This document shows, piece by piece, positions 7,218-17,579 of a DNA stretch of 56,731 bases. The notes below the pieces were generated by a model that saw nothing but the letters and a program-made list of their open reading frames with translations, was not told the origin of the DNA and searched no databases. The translations under genes were made by a program, and so were the position numbers. Where the stretch lies: contig NZ_RZHF01000024.1 in the NCBI RefSeq assembly GCF_003990185.1, positions 1-56,731 on the forward strand, read 5' to 3'. Position 1 is the first letter of the stretch, and each line of letters begins with the position of its first letter. The stretch comes from Vreelandella nanhaiensis. Lineage in GTDB: Bacteria; Pseudomonadota; Gammaproteobacteria; Pseudomonadales; Halomonadaceae.

Positions 7218-9646
7218 GTTTTCTTCCTATTGACGAGCACCTTGAGGCTATTCAGGCGGGGCTTAACGGTCATAATCGTCTGATTCTGATGGCTCAGCCG
7301 GGAGCGGGTAAAACAACCCGCGTGCCGCTAGCGCTATTAAAAAGCGATTGGGTGGCTGGCCAAAAGCTTTTGCTGCTTGAGCCTCGCCGGGTAGCTGCCC
7401 GTTTGGCTGCAAGTTTTATGGCCGAACAGTTGGGTGAGCCGGTAGGGCATACCGTCGGTTACAGAATGCGTGGCGATAGCTGCGCAGGCAAGCATACCCG
7501 GCTAGAAGTCATTACCCAAGGTGTGCTGCTGCGGATGTTGCAGGAGGATCCGCTCCTGGAAGGGGTTGCAGGGATTATTTTCGATGAATTTCACGAACGT
7601 AGCCTGGAAGCAGATGTTGGGCTGGCGTTTGCCTTAGATGTGCAAACCAGCGTACGCGATGATTTACGCTTGGTGGTAATGTCGGCAACGCTGGATATTA
7701 AGGCATTAGCGCAGGTGCTGGGTAGTAAAACGCCAGTGGTTGTCAGTGAAGGGCGCCAATTTCCCGTTGCTACCTATTACCGGCCGATTTTGCCAAATGA
7801 GGCCGATGAGTTGGCAGCACTTCGGGTGATTCAGGAGGCTCTTGGTGAAGAAACTACCCAGGATATATTGGTTATTCTCCCGGGCATCGCCGAGATAGAG
7901 CGGCTGATACAAGCCGTATGTAAGGCGCTGCCCGAGGTAGCTCCCAGGGCGTTGCATGGACGCATGACCCTTGCTGAACAGAGGGCAGCGTTAGCGGCGG
8001 ATACATCACAGCGGCGGATTATTGTTTCAACGGCCATTGCCGAGTCAAGCGTAACGGTGGATGGCGTTAACGTTATTATTGATGCAGGCCTTGAACGTGT
8101 GCCAGTTTTTCAACCGCGAACAGGGCTTACGCGACTGACGACCAGACGCGTTAACCGCGCCAGTGCCGATCAACGTCGTGGGCGAGCAGGACGCCAGCGG
8201 CCCGGGACCTGTTTTCGCCTGTGGTCTCAAGAACAGCCCTTGATTGCCTATCGCGAGCCCGAAATTCAGCAGGCGGATTTATCGGGTGTGGTACTAGAGC
8301 TGGCGCGGTGGGGCGTAGACTCTCCGGATAAGCTACATTGGATAACGCCGCCTCCCCATGGCGCTTGGCAGAGCGCCAAAGCACTGCTTGTACAACTGGG
8401 CATACTGGATAATCAGCACAAGCTGACCCGGCTAGGCCATAAGTGTGCTCGCTGGCCCCTTGAACCACGCATGGCGGTGATGCTGGAACGGGCAGAGGAG
8501 CTTCAGGCGGTGCCGCTTGCTTGCGCGGTTGCCGCGCTGTTGGAAAGCCGTGAAAATACCGAGCGCTCTTTGCTAAAAGCGCTGTCTCAGCGGCTTGCTA
8601 CTCCTAGGCAGTTTCCATCTTGGTCGCGAGATGCCAACCGGCTCGCCAGATACGCCGGCGTGACACTAAAACAAGTTGATCTGACGCCACTGGGTAAGCT
8701 CTTGGCCTTAGCGTATCCTGATCGAATTGGCCAGCAAATAAGCCCTGGGCGTTTCCAGTTAGCGTCCGGTAAAACAGCCGTTATGTCTTTGAATGACCCG
8801 CTGGCCCATCAACCTTTTCTAGTGGCTATCGGTTTGCAGAGCGCCTCAAGCGAAGCCAAAATCTTTGGAGCTGAACCTCTTACCTTGGAAGTGTTAACGC
8901 TGTTATATGCGCGTCGTTTGCAGTGGCAGTCCAGAGTCACCTGGTCCGATGAGCTGGGCAAATTAGTCGGTGAGAAGGTTCAGGCGTTCGGGGCGTTAAC
9001 AATCGCTAGACACCCCATAATCACGCTGCCCCAAGAAGCTGTCATTAAGGCGCTATTGAGCACTATACGCCAGCGGCCAACGTTGTTGATAAGCCATCAG
9101 CTACAGCAGTTGCAGGGACGTATGATATTGCTGCGAGAAACGTTAGGCACTCAATGGCCTGACTGGTCGACACCAGCGCTCATGAATTCTCTTGAGGTAT
9201 GGCTTGAGCCTTACTTGGCCGATATTACGCGGCTGGCTCAGGTAGAAAAACTACCGCTTCACCGTTATCTATTCAATACCCTGCCATGGGAGCAGCAAAA
9301 TGAGATGGAGCGGCTAGCGCCCCAAACTCAGCTAGTCCCAAGTGGTAAACAGATAGCCCTAGATTATATTCCATGTCTGGAGCAACGGCCTCCTGTGCTG
9401 GCATTGAAATTACAAGAGGCGTTTGGGTGGCTTGATACCCCCGCTGTTGCCGAGGGGCGTACTGCTTTGATGGTGCATCTGCTTTCACCTGCGCGTCGGC
9501 CCCTTCAAGTCACACAGGATCTACGCAGTTTTTGGCTGAATGGGTACCCACAAGTACGTAAGGAAATGCGTGGCCGTTATCCAAAGCACCCGTGGCCCGA
9601 GGATCCCTTGACTGCTGTGGCAACGGCCTTTACAAAAAAGCGCTAG
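7214..9646 (+). CDS. hrpB: ATP-dependent helicase HrpB
   Basis: This 810-residue DEAH/RHA-type helicase has the length typical of HrpB. Visible motifs are GAGKTT (residues 30-35, Walker A), DEFH (124-127, Walker B), SATLD (motif III) and QRRGRAGR (motif VI). They are followed by the helicase-associated region and the HrpB C-terminal domain. The family is widespread in proteobacteria, and its RNA substrate and role remain poorly defined. Start and tetR stop overlap (ATGA), so the two are co-translated. The 3' end overlaps the convergent lipoprotein gene by 4 bp. Confidence 0.95.
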   Translation: MSFLPIDEHLEAIQAGLNGHNRLILMAQPGAGKTTRVPLALLKSDWVAGQKLLLLEPRRVAARLAASFMAEQLGEPVGHTVGYRMRGDSCAGKHTRLEVITQGVLLRMLQEDPLLEGVAGIIFDEFHERSLEADVGLAFALDVQTSVRDDLRLVVMSATLDIKALAQVLGSKTPVVVSEGRQFPVATYYRPILPNEADELAALRVIQEALGEETTQDILVILPGIAEIERLIQAVCKALPEVAPRALHGRMTLAEQRAALAADTSQRRIIVSTAIAESSVTVDGVNVIIDAGLERVPVFQPRTGLTRLTTRRVNRASADQRRGRAGRQRPGTCFRLWSQEQPLIAYREPEIQQADLSGVVLELARWGVDSPDKLHWITPPPHGAWQSAKALLVQLGILDNQHKLTRLGHKCARWPLEPRMAVMLERAEELQAVPLACAVAALLESRENTERSLLKALSQRLATPRQFPSWSRDANRLARYAGVTLKQVDLTPLGKLLALAYPDRIGQQISPGRFQLASGKTAVMSLNDPLAHQPFLVAIGLQSASSEAKIFGAEPLTLEVLTLLYARRLQWQSRVTWSDELGKLVGEKVQAFGALTIARHPIITLPQEAVIKALLSTIRQRPTLLISHQLQQLQGRMILLRETLGTQWPDWSTPALMNSLEVWLEPYLADITRLAQVEKLPLHRYLFNTLPWEQQNEMERLAPQTQLVPSGKQIALDYIPCLEQRPPVLALKLQEAFGWLDTPAVAEGRTALMVHLLSPARRPLQVTQDLRSFWLNGYPQVRKEMRGRYPKHPWPEDPLTAVATAFTKKR

Positions 9647-9858
9647 TTCTGTTGTTCTGGAATTTCACCAGGAGTGCGATACCGAACGCCTTCGGCTTGC
9701 GGCTCTTCGTAGCGCTTGTTTTCATCCTCAGGGGCAACGCCCAATACAGTTTTCTTGGATCCATCTGGCCACGTATAGGTAGTACAACCCGCAAGCGAGC
9801 CCAGCGTAATCAACGCCAGAAATACTATCATTCCTGCCCGGAGGCGGTGCGTCTGCAT
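9643..9858 (-). CDS. small lipoprotein, function unknown
   Basis: This 71-residue protein has a signal peptide and lipobox LAGC (residues 22-25, Cys25 lipidated). The mature peptide of about 47 residues includes TWPDGSKKTVLGV and a charged, proline-containing tail. The ribosome site GGGAG lies about 7 nt before the ATG. It is probably an outer-membrane or periplasm-facing lipoprotein, since the residue after Cys is Thr and there is no Asp retention signal. It is monocistronic and converges on hrpB with a 4-bp overlap. I do not recognise a named family. Confidence 0.75.
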   Translation of the reverse strand: MQTHRLRAGMIVFLALITLGSLAGCTTYTWPDGSKKTVLGVAPEDENKRYEEPQAEGVRYRTPGEIPEQQN

Positions 9859-10197
9859 ATATTACTCCCTGCTTGCATGGTCTTTTCGAAAACGGCCAGA
9901 ATCGTTATTAAGGGACTATAGGGCGCCAACTGGCAAGTTGTAAATCGTCAATCGCCATGGGGAGTTTATTTTAAAAAATAATTGCTCAATTGGCGTAAAA
10001 GCGTAACGAATGCTCAATAGTTTCTATACTTACTGCTATGTGAAAAAGGCTTCGTTGTCTAGCGCTCGCAGCCCTTGGCAACAGGCCAGTGATTTCGTTT
10101 GGTGCTAATATAATATTTGGAAAACCGCTGGGCGACATGTCCACGTTTTTATAGTGAAACCAAGGATATGGCTAGCGAAAAAATGTAAGGAAACATC
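9859..10197. other. intergenic region upstream of heme A synthase
   Basis: This 339-bp AT-rich gap between two outward-pointing genes must hold promoters in both directions. TATAAT at 10109-10114 is a plausible -10 for ctaA, but the matching -35 is weak. AAGGAA lies just before the ctaA ATG. I see no convincing small gene, RNA or repeat. Confidence 0.5.
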
Positions 10198-11250
10198 ATG
10201 CAAAAATCGAAAGATCGACGTTTAAAATGGCTTTTACATTTAACGTTGCTAGGAACGCTACTGACTATTGTCGTTATATTGGTGGGCGCGTGGACAAGGT
10301 TAGTTGATGCAGGGCTGGGCTGTCCTGATTGGCCCGGTTGCTATGGACGTCTACTCGTACCGGACAGTGAGCATGCTGCTCTACGCCATCCCGATGTGCC
10401 TCTGGATGCCTCAAAAGCCTGGGTCGAAATGATCCATCGCTATATTGCTAGCCTGCTTGGGGTGTTGGTCATTAGCACCGTGGTTCTCGGTTGGCCGCTG
10501 AGAAAGACTGACCAATACCCTTGGCGTATAAGTGTGTTGCTGCTAGCTACTATTGTAGTGCAGGGTGCCTTCGGTGCTTTCACCGTTACTTTAAAGCTTT
10601 GGCCGCAGGTTGTTACGCTGCATTTGCTTGGCGGGATAAGCGTACTGCTGTTATTTTTCTGGCTGCACTTAAGATTAAAGTGTGTTGTCAGGCAAAAAAA
10701 GCTTAGCACCAAGCGTTCCTCTATCTGGTGGGGGCTGGCCGCTGGGCTGTTGGTTATACAGCTTGGCCTGGGTGGTTGGGTGACCAGCAATTATGCAGGT
10801 ATTGCTTGCCAGGGGATTCCTGCCTGTAATGGACAGTGGTGGCCAAACATGGATATCAGCGAAGGATTTCATCTTACCCAAACGGTAGGGCCTAATTACC
10901 TTCATGGGCAGTTACACGCTGAGGCGCGTACGGCTATTCATTTCATACATCGCCTGGGAGCAGTCGTACTTGGCTTATCGTTAGTAATTCTCTGGTGTCG
11001 ATATCGCCATCATCCAGCTTTATTTCGGGCGCTTAATATAGTTATCGCACTTTTCTTTTTACAAGTCGTGCTCGGCGCTGCAAATGTACTGTTATGGCTG
11101 CCACTATGGCTTGCACTTATACATACCGCAGGCGCTGTCTTGTTAACGGTCAGTATGCTATGGGCATGGTGGCAGTGGCGGTTACGTCATGAAAATGTTG
11201 TTGTAGCCCAGTCTGATAGTTATTTAACACATCACGCTCAGTCTATGTAA
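10198..11250 (+). CDS. ctaA: heme A synthase, COX15/CtaA family
   Basis: This 350-residue inner-membrane protein with about eight transmembrane helices oxidises the heme O methyl group to give heme A for cytochrome c oxidase. Histidines expected as heme ligands occur in EMIHRY, LHLLGG, FIHRLGA and LIHTAGA. Two extracytoplasmic Cys pairs, GCPDWPGC and ACQGIPAC, match the disulfide pattern of the family. AAGGAA precedes the ATG. In many relatives ctaA sits next to ctaB and the cox genes; here it stands alone, so heme O synthase must be elsewhere. Confidence 0.93.
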   Translation: MQKSKDRRLKWLLHLTLLGTLLTIVVILVGAWTRLVDAGLGCPDWPGCYGRLLVPDSEHAALRHPDVPLDASKAWVEMIHRYIASLLGVLVISTVVLGWPLRKTDQYPWRISVLLLATIVVQGAFGAFTVTLKLWPQVVTLHLLGGISVLLLFFWLHLRLKCVVRQKKLSTKRSSIWWGLAAGLLVIQLGLGGWVTSNYAGIACQGIPACNGQWWPNMDISEGFHLTQTVGPNYLHGQLHAEARTAIHFIHRLGAVVLGLSLVILWCRYRHHPALFRALNIVIALFFLQVVLGAANVLLWLPLWLALIHTAGAVLLTVSMLWAWWQWRLRHENVVVAQSDSYLTHHAQSM

Positions 11251-11369
11251 GTTGCTTTCTGGGGGTATGGAGCATGAAAGGCAAATAGAGTTTTTGAAGA
11301 AATTGACAGTAAAAGGGTAAATGGGTGTACAATTTCTGTTAAGCTATTTTTCATGCTTCGAGGGGCCTT

Positions 11370-11837
11370 ATGAATTCGACTGTCGCACTTATATCTCTTG
11401 TAGTGGCTATAGCCATTATTGTTGGTTTGTCGATTTATGCGATCAAACTACGCAAAGAGGTAAAGCGACGTGAAGCGTTTCGTATTGATGAGGATTGCAG
11501 AGCTCAACAGAACTGTTTGGAAAACCTGGATTATGTAACAAGTGCATTGATACAGGAGCAGGTTGATATTACGGAAGGTTCCTGGCGCTGCAAGGTGCTG
11601 CTTGAAATCATAGATCCAAGTCTTTCAGAGCGGGCTGAATTTCAAGCATTTGCTCAAGTTTATGAACGCACGCGGCATTTAAAGACACATTCCGCACGTG
11701 CCGCATTAACGCCACGAGAGCGCATGGCAGAAGATAAACAGCGTCTAGCCGTAGAAAATGAGATGCGAACCGCTGTTCTGGCTGCTGCAGAAGCGGTGAT
11801 TAAATGGCGTGCGCAAGGCGCTTCTGCGCTACATTAA
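11370..11837 (+). CDS. DUF2489-type membrane-anchored protein
   Basis: This 155-residue protein has an N-terminal transmembrane helix (about residues 5-26) and a charged cytoplasmic region. The soluble part contains a Cys (CRAQQNCLENL), an aromatic segment around GSWRCKVLLEIIDP and the helical stretch LTPRERMAEDKQR. Its shape fits the DUF2489 family of gammaproteobacterial proteins, for which no function is established. It is preceded by GAGGGG and separated from ctaA by about 120 bp, so it is probably transcribed independently. Confidence 0.7.
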   Translation: MNSTVALISLVVAIAIIVGLSIYAIKLRKEVKRREAFRIDEDCRAQQNCLENLDYVTSALIQEQVDITEGSWRCKVLLEIIDPSLSERAEFQAFAQVYERTRHLKTHSARAALTPRERMAEDKQRLAVENEMRTAVLAAAEAVIKWRAQGASALH

Positions 11838-12130
11838 TGATGTGGGGAAGTAGCAAATAATAAGCAAAGTGATACGTTGGTATGTTTTTTTAGTGCCGAT
11901 TGTGGCAGTTTTGCTATGCTTAGGATGTCGATATTGCCAACAAATTGATATCTCGGCATTGTTGCCTTCAAGCGTCTAAGCGTAAATGAAGGCAAACCGT
12001 TCAATGCCAAGCAGGGGAACGCCCGCGAGGTGATATTGAACAGGCGAAAAATGGATGCTCTCGCAATAAGAAGCATTGGATAGGCGTGGTCATATGACCA
12101 TGTCAGCATTGGATCAAGAAGGAGTCTTGC
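11838..12130 (+). promoter_or_regulatory. leader region of the ompA-like gene with nested inverted repeats
   Basis: This 293-bp gap has several inverted repeats. TTGCCTTCA (11962-11970) pairs with TGAAGGCAA (11987-11995), and GTTCAAT (11999-12005) pairs with ATTGAAC (12035-12041). TGGTCATATGACCA at 12087-12100 is a perfect palindrome. They lie between a promoter that is probably near 11880-11930 and the ATG at 12131, so they could structure a long 5' untranslated region. AAGGAG precedes the ATG. No convincing coding gene is visible here. Confidence 0.45.
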
Positions 12131-13003
12131 ATGAAAAAAACTACGACTGGCTTACTCATCGGTTCTGCCTTGGTTGTTGGGCTTTCTGGCTGTGCCAGCT
12201 CTGCTTCACAATCATCTGGTCAGGCGAGTGCTAGCAACAGCGAACGTAGCTGGTATCAGCACCCGTTCGTCTGTGGTTTGGCAGGCAGCGTTATTGGTGG
12301 GAGCATCGGTTACGCTACTAGCGGCTCATCTGATGAAGAAAGCGGTGCGGCAACTGGCGCTGTTGCCGGTGCAGCTATCGGTGGTCTGCTGTGTGCGGAT
12401 CGTACGCCGGAGCCTGTTGCACCTCAGTGCCCGAGCTATGGCGAAGTGCCTGCTGGTGTTGCAGTAGATGCTCAAGGCTGCCCGCTGGATTCCGATGGGG
12501 ACGGCGTTCCTGATTACCGCGATCAGTGCCCAGGTACCCCTGCAGGCGTTGAAGTAGATGCAGTTGGCTGCCCGCTGGACTCCGATAATGACGGCGTGCC
12601 GGACTACCGTGATCAGTGCCCCAATACACCCGCTGGTACCGAAGTGAACGCGCTGGGTTGCCCGGATAGCGTTGTACTTAATGACGTAAACTTCGAATTT
12701 GATTCAGCTGAGCTGACAGCTAATGCCCGTAACATTCTGAACGGCGTTGCTGAGCGTCTGGTCAATAACCCGGACGTGCGTGTTAGCATTGAAGGTCACA
12801 CCGATTCACGCGGTTCTGCTGAGTACAACAAAGACTTGTCTCAGCGTCGCGCCGAATCTGTTACTACTTACCTTGCCCAGCGTGGCGTAGGTGCGAACCG
12901 CATGCGTGCAGTTGGCTTCGGTGAAGAGCGTCCGATCGCCTCTAATGAGACTGATCAAGGCCGTGCGCAGAACCGTCGTGTTGAACTGGACGAGTGGAAC
13001 TAA
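12131..13003 (+). CDS. OmpA-family lipoprotein with thrombospondin type 3-like repeats
   Basis: This 290-residue outer-membrane-associated protein anchors the envelope to peptidoglycan. It has a signal peptide with lipobox LSGC (Cys21) and a glycine-zipper segment (about residues 50-87). Two 30-residue Asp-rich repeats (116-175, cores DSDGDGVPD and DSDNDGVPD) resemble calcium-binding thrombospondin type 3 repeats. A C-terminal OmpA domain (about 180-290) has the peptidoglycan-binding motif GHTDSRGSAEYN and NRRVEL. There is no beta-barrel, so it resembles OprF-like or Pal-like fusion proteins and not E. coli OmpA. A strong terminator follows. Confidence 0.88.
   Translation: MKKTTTGLLIGSALVVGLSGCASSASQSSGQASASNSERSWYQHPFVCGLAGSVIGGSIGYATSGSSDEESGAATGAVAGAAIGGLLCADRTPEPVAPQCPSYGEVPAGVAVDAQGCPLDSDGDGVPDYRDQCPGTPAGVEVDAVGCPLDSDNDGVPDYRDQCPNTPAGTEVNALGCPDSVVLNDVNFEFDSAELTANARNILNGVAERLVNNPDVRVSIEGHTDSRGSAEYNKDLSQRRAESVTTYLAQRGVGANRMRAVGFGEERPIASNETDQGRAQNRRVELDEWN
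12476..12655 (+). repeat. two tandem 90-bp repeats within the ompA-like gene
   Basis: Copies at 12476-12565 and 12566-12655 each encode a 30-residue unit beginning GCPLDSD and containing DGVPDYRDQCP. A degenerate upstream half-unit (CPSYGEVPAGVAVDAQ) suggests a third, eroded copy. Confidence 0.85.
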
Positions 13004-13064
13004 TTCGTAGTCTCTTCATGGCGTTGATATCAAAACGTTATTGAAAACTTCGAAATAGATGCTG

Positions 13065-13094
13065 ACGGGAGGCTTAGGCCTCCCGTTTTTATTT
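13065..13094 (+). terminator. terminator after the ompA-like gene
   Basis: The stem ACGGGAGGC / GCCTCCCGT with loop TTAG is followed by TTTTTATTTT. It lies about 60 bp after the stop codon. Confidence 0.9.
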
Positions 13095-13217
13095 TCCACG
13101 GGGAGCAAGTCTGCTAGGCTACGCGCGTATTTTAATTTTGTTTTACGTATACCACGATCATTGATAGCGAAATGTGATCCTTGGTATGGATCACCACTGC
13201 GCTCAAGGAATATCTGA

Positions 13218-15140
13218 ATGCCGATTGTCACACTACCTGACGGTAGCCAAAGAACGTTTGAAGCGCCGCTTTCCATCATGCAACTTGCTGAGTCCATTGG
13301 CCCTGGTTTGGCTAAGGCTTGCATAGCAGGGCGAATCGATGGCGTTTTAGTTGATGCAGCAGACCTTATCAAGCAGGACGCAAACGTCGAAATTATTACC
13401 GCACGTGATCCAGAGGGAGTGGAGATCATTCGTCACTCCTGCGCGCATTTGATTGGTCATGCGGTCAAGCAATTATATCCCGATGCTAAGATGGCCATTG
13501 GTCCGGTTATCGACAACGGCTTCTATTATGATATCGATTTTGGCCGCTCAATCACGCCAGAAGATCTCGAAGCTATCGAAAAGCGCATGCAGGCGCTGAT
13601 TGAACGTGAGTATGATGTGGTTCGTGAGTACGTTGATCGCGATCAGGCAATGCTGACCTTTCAGCAGCGTGACGAAGCGTACAAGCAGGAAATTATTCGT
13701 GATATACCTGAAGGTGCAGAGATTCGTCTCTATCACCATGAAGAGTACACGGACATGTGCCGTGGCCCTCACGTGCCTAATACCCGCCACCTCAAGGCAT
13801 TCAAGCTAACCAAGCTGGCGGGTGCGTACTGGCGCGCAGATGCATCTAATGCCATGTTAACCCGTATTTACGGAACGGCCTGGGGCGATAAAAAGCAGCT
13901 TAAGGCTTATCTAAAGCGCCTGGAAGAAGCAGAAAAACGCGACCACCGTAAGCTTGCTCGCCGCCTGGATCTTTTCCATATGCAGGAAGAGGCGCCGGGA
14001 ATGGTGTTCTGGCATCCCAATGGCTGGGCGCTGTGGCAGCAGGTTGAGCAGTATATGCGAGGCGTTTATAAAGAGGGAGGCTACCAGGAAATTCGCTGCC
14101 CGCAGGTTATGGATGTCTCGCTTTGGAAAAAATCAGGTCATTGGGATAACTACGCAGACGGTATGTTTTTTACCGAGTCTGAAAAGCGCGAGTATGCACT
14201 TAAGCCAATGAACTGCCCAGGTCACGTACAGGTGTTCAATTCCGGGCTGCGCAGCTATCGTGAGCTGCCTGTTCGTTTTGGCGAGTTTGGCGGATGCCAT
14301 CGAAACGAGCCGTCGGGTGCGTTGCATGGTATCATGCGGGTACGAGCCTTTACGCAAGATGATGGCCATGTTTTCTGTACGGAAGCCCAGGTTGAGCCTG
14401 AGGTAACCAGCTTTCATCGCCAGGCTCTGAAGGTATATAACGATTTTGGCTTTGAAGATATTGCTATCAAGATTGCTCTTCGCCCTGAAAAGCGGATTGG
14501 CAGTGATGAGGTATGGGATCGTGCAGAAGATGCGTTGCGCGGTGCTCTAAAGGCCTGTGACGTTGAGTGGCAGGAACTTCCTGGCGAAGGTGCTTTCTAT
14601 GGTCCCAAGATTGAATACCATATGAAAGACTGTCTGGGGCGTGAATGGCAGGTTGGCACTATGCAGGTCGACTTCATGATGCCAGAGCGTCTTGGCGCGC
14701 AGTATGTAACTGAAGAAGGCGAACGCAAGCCGCCAGTAATGCTGCATCGTGCTATTGTGGGCTCCATGGAGCGCTTCATCGGTATCTTGATTGAACATTA
14801 TGCGGGTGCTATGCCATTATGGTTGGCACCTCAGCAGGCGGTAGTCATGACGATCACCGATGCACAGCGTGATTATGCGCTTGAATTGGAGCAACGCCTG
14901 CAAAAAAGTGGCTTGCGAGCTAAAGCGGACTTGAGGAACGAGAAGATCGGCTTTAAAATCCGTGAGCATACGTTACAGAAAATTCCCTATCTCCTTGTGG
15001 TGGGAGATAAGGAAGTCGAAGCTGACTCGGTGGCCGTGCGAACACGCAGCGGCGAAAATCTCGGCACAATGACGATCAACGAACTTATTGAGCGTCTAAC
15101 TGCGGAGCGAGCAGCCCTGGCGACATCGTCAATTGCCTAA
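13218..15140 (+). CDS. thrS: threonyl-tRNA synthetase
   Basis: This 640-residue class II synthetase charges tRNA-Thr. It has an N-terminal TGS domain (residues 1-61), an editing domain with the [11 protein letters not shown] segment, and the catalytic core. The core contains [15 protein letters not shown] and the zinc-site/motif 2 region [13 protein letters not shown]-terminal anticodon-binding domain ends near LIERL. The length equals the E. coli enzyme (642). It heads the classic thrS-infC-rpmI-rplT-pheST-ihfA order; infC begins 12 bp after its stop. No T-box or obvious operator hairpin is visible upstream. Confidence 0.98.
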   Translation: MPIVTLPDGSQRTFEAPLSIMQLAESIGPGLAKACIAGRIDGVLVDAADLIKQDANVEIITARDPEGVEIIRHSCAHLIGHAVKQLYPDAKMAIGPVIDNGFYYDIDFGRSITPEDLEAIEKRMQALIEREYDVVREYVDRDQAMLTFQQRDEAYKQEIIRDIPEGAEIRLYHHEEYTDMCRGPHVPNTRHLKAFKLTKLAGAYWRADASNAMLTRIYGTAWGDKKQLKAYLKRLEEAEKRDHRKLARRLDLFHMQEEAPGMVFWHPNGWALWQQVEQYMRGVYKEGGYQEIRCPQVMDVSLWKKSGHWDNYADGMFFTESEKREYALKPMNCPGHVQVFNSGLRSYRELPVRFGEFGGCHRNEPSGALHGIMRVRAFTQDDGHVFCTEAQVEPEVTSFHRQALKVYNDFGFEDIAIKIALRPEKRIGSDEVWDRAEDALRGALKACDVEWQELPGEGAFYGPKIEYHMKDCLGREWQVGTMQVDFMMPERLGAQYVTEEGERKPPVMLHRAIVGSMERFIGILIEHYAGAMPLWLAPQQAVVMTITDAQRDYALELEQRLQKSGLRAKADLRNEKIGFKIREHTLQKIPYLLVVGDKEVEADSVAVRTRSGENLGTMTINELIERLTAERAALATSSIA

Positions 15141-15152
15141 GGAGACGGAGCA

Positions 15153-15692
15153 ATCAAGCGAAGCAACCAGCGCGGGCGTCCAGCAGACAAACGCCCACCA
15201 ATGAACGAGCGGATTACCGAAGAAGAAGTGCGTCTAATTGATGCTGAAGGTGAGCAGTTGGGTGTTGTGCCCACCACCGAAGCGCTAGAGCGTGCAGAAG
15301 CTGCCGGTTTGGACCTCGTGCAAATTTCGAATGCCGATCCCATCGTCTGTAAGATTATGGATTACGGCAAATTCGTTTTTGAGACGAAGAAACAAAAAGC
15401 GGCTCAAAAGAAGAAGCAAAAGCAAATCCAGGTGAAGGAAGTTAAATTCCGTCCTGGCACCGATGAAGGCGATTATCAGGTAAAATTGAAAAACCTGACG
15501 CGCTTTCTGGAAGGTGGTGACAAGGGTAAGGTCACATTGCGCTTCCGTGGTCGTGAAATGGCGCACCAGGATATCGGCCGTAAGCTGATGGAACGGATCG
15601 CGGCAGACCTGGAAGAGATCGGAGCGGTGGAGTCTTTCCCGAAAATGGAAGGCCGCCAGATGATCATGATCCTTGCCCCGAAAAAGAAGTGA
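15153..15692 (+). CDS. infC: translation initiation factor IF-3
   Basis: IF-3 binds the 30S subunit and rejects non-AUG or mispaired initiation. The conserved body is clear ([34 protein letters not shown]), but the first in-frame ATG at 15201 would cut off the conserved N terminus. Reading back in frame gives an ATC at 15153 with AAGGAG 8 nt upstream (15139-15144), yielding 179 residues, very near the E. coli length (180). E. coli infC uses AUU and is autoregulated through it. The AUC here should work the same way (inference). It directly follows thrS. Confidence 0.95.
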   Translation: MKRSNQRGRPADKRPPMNERITEEEVRLIDAEGEQLGVVPTTEALERAEAAGLDLVQISNADPIVCKIMDYGKFVFETKKQKAAQKKKQKQIQVKEVKFRPGTDEGDYQVKLKNLTRFLEGGDKGKVTLRFRGREMAHQDIGRKLMERIAADLEEIGAVESFPKMEGRQMIMILAPKKK

Positions 15693-15712
15693 TCCAACGG
15701 CGAAGTTAACGG

Positions 15713-15732
15713 GCCATCGCGCAAGCGATGGC
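15713..15732 (+). promoter_or_regulatory. stem-loop in the infC-rpmI spacer
   Basis: GCCATCGC and GCGATGGC form a perfect 8-bp stem closed by a GCAA tetraloop. It lies between the infC stop and the rpmI start. The position suits the L20 autoregulatory element known in this operon, or an RNA-processing site. No U-run follows directly, so simple termination is less likely. Confidence 0.5.
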
Positions 15733-15773
15733 TGGCCCTGGGTTTTCTAAAAAATATCGAGCGGAGTTTTCTC

Positions 15774-15968
15774 ATGCCGAAAATCAAAAGCAACAGTGGC
15801 GCTGCCAAGCGCTTTAAAAAGACCGCAAATGGCTTCAAGCACAAGCAGTCTTTCCGTAGCCACATCCTGACCAAGAAGTCGACCAAGCGTAAGCGTCAGC
15901 TGCGTGGAATGAAGCAGATCCATGCTTCTGATAAAGCGCTGATTCAGCGCATGCTGCCGAACCTGTAA
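15774..15968 (+). CDS. rpmI: 50S ribosomal protein L35
   Basis: This 64-residue basic protein begins [17 protein letters not shown] and contains [19 protein letters not shown], both typical of L35. It sits between infC and rplT as in E. coli. GGAG precedes the ATG. It is probably co-regulated with L20, which represses rpmI-rplT translation in relatives. Confidence 0.98.
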   Translation: MPKIKSNSGAAKRFKKTANGFKHKQSFRSHILTKKSTKRKRQLRGMKQIHASDKALIQRMLPNL

Positions 15969-16023
15969 GGTCGAATTTTTTTCTGAGTGCCATTGGCCTC
16001 AGCCATAAAGTCAGGAGTGTGTT

Positions 16024-16377
16024 ATGACTCGTGTTAAGCGTGGCGTAGTCGCCCGTCGTCGCCATAAAAAAGTATTGAAGCAGGCTAAAGGTTACTACGG
16101 TGCCCGTTCGCGTGTTTTCCGCGTAGCTAAACAGGCCGTTATCAAAGCCGGCCAGTATGCTTACCGTGACCGCCGTAACCGCAAGCGTCAGTTCCGTGCG
16201 CTGTGGATTCAGCGTATCAATGCGGGTGCGCGCATCAACGGTATGTCTTACAGCCGTTTTGTCGGCGGTCTGAAGAAAGCCGGTATTGAAATTGACCGTA
16301 AAGTATTGGCTGATCTGGCAGTACACGAAAAAGCAGCATTTGCTGCTATCGTGGAAAAAGCCAAGGCTGCCCAATAA
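16024..16377 (+). CDS. rplT: 50S ribosomal protein L20
   Basis: This 117-residue protein has the L20 signature segments [27 protein letters not shown] and [14 protein letters not shown], and the usual length. It binds 23S rRNA early in large-subunit assembly and in relatives also represses its own operon. A strong terminator about 60 bp downstream ends the translation-factor part of the cluster before pheST. Confidence 0.98.
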   Translation: MTRVKRGVVARRRHKKVLKQAKGYYGARSRVFRVAKQAVIKAGQYAYRDRRNRKRQFRALWIQRINAGARINGMSYSRFVGGLKKAGIEIDRKVLADLAVHEKAAFAAIVEKAKAAQ

Positions 16378-16382
16378 GGTCA

Positions 16383-16408
16383 TTATGCTGAGCGCTATGC
16401 CAGCATAA
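16383..16408 (+). repeat. inverted repeat downstream of rplT
   Basis: TTATGCTG (16383-16390) pairs with CAGCATAA (16401-16408) around a 10-base loop. No T-run follows. It lies between the rplT stop and the terminator and may protect the mRNA 3' end. Confidence 0.5.
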
Positions 16409-16438
16409 GATGACCAAGGTCATTTCAGTGTGACCCTG

Positions 16439-16473
16439 CAGGGGAAGAGCAGCCGCTCTTCCCCTGTTTTTTT
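16439..16473 (+). terminator. terminator between rplT and pheS
   Basis: The 12-bp stem CAGGGGAAGAGC / GCTCTTCCCCTG with loop AGCC is followed by seven T. It lies about 60 bp before the pheS start, where E. coli has the pheST attenuator. I find no phenylalanine-rich leader peptide here, so whether it attenuates or simply terminates is open. Confidence 0.9.
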
Positions 16474-16518
16474 GTCACCTTCAACATGCCACACCCTCAT
16501 GAAGAGGGAATCGCTTAA

Positions 16519-17553
<1,035 letters not shown>

Positions 17554-17579
17554 CACCGCTGCCGAATACAGGAACGATC

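Noticed and set aside
11834..12109. 91-codon minus-strand open frame between the DUF2489 and OmpA-like genes
   Set aside because: No ribosome site, atypical composition, and it spans the likely promoter and leader of the ompA-like gene.
13096..13217. Possible T-box or thrS operator leader
   Set aside because: No T-box motif or anticodon-like stem-loops are visible in the 120 bp before thrS.
16385..16408. Possible pheM-like leader peptide before pheS
   Set aside because: The short frame MLSAMPA contains no phenylalanine, so classical pheST attenuation is not supported.
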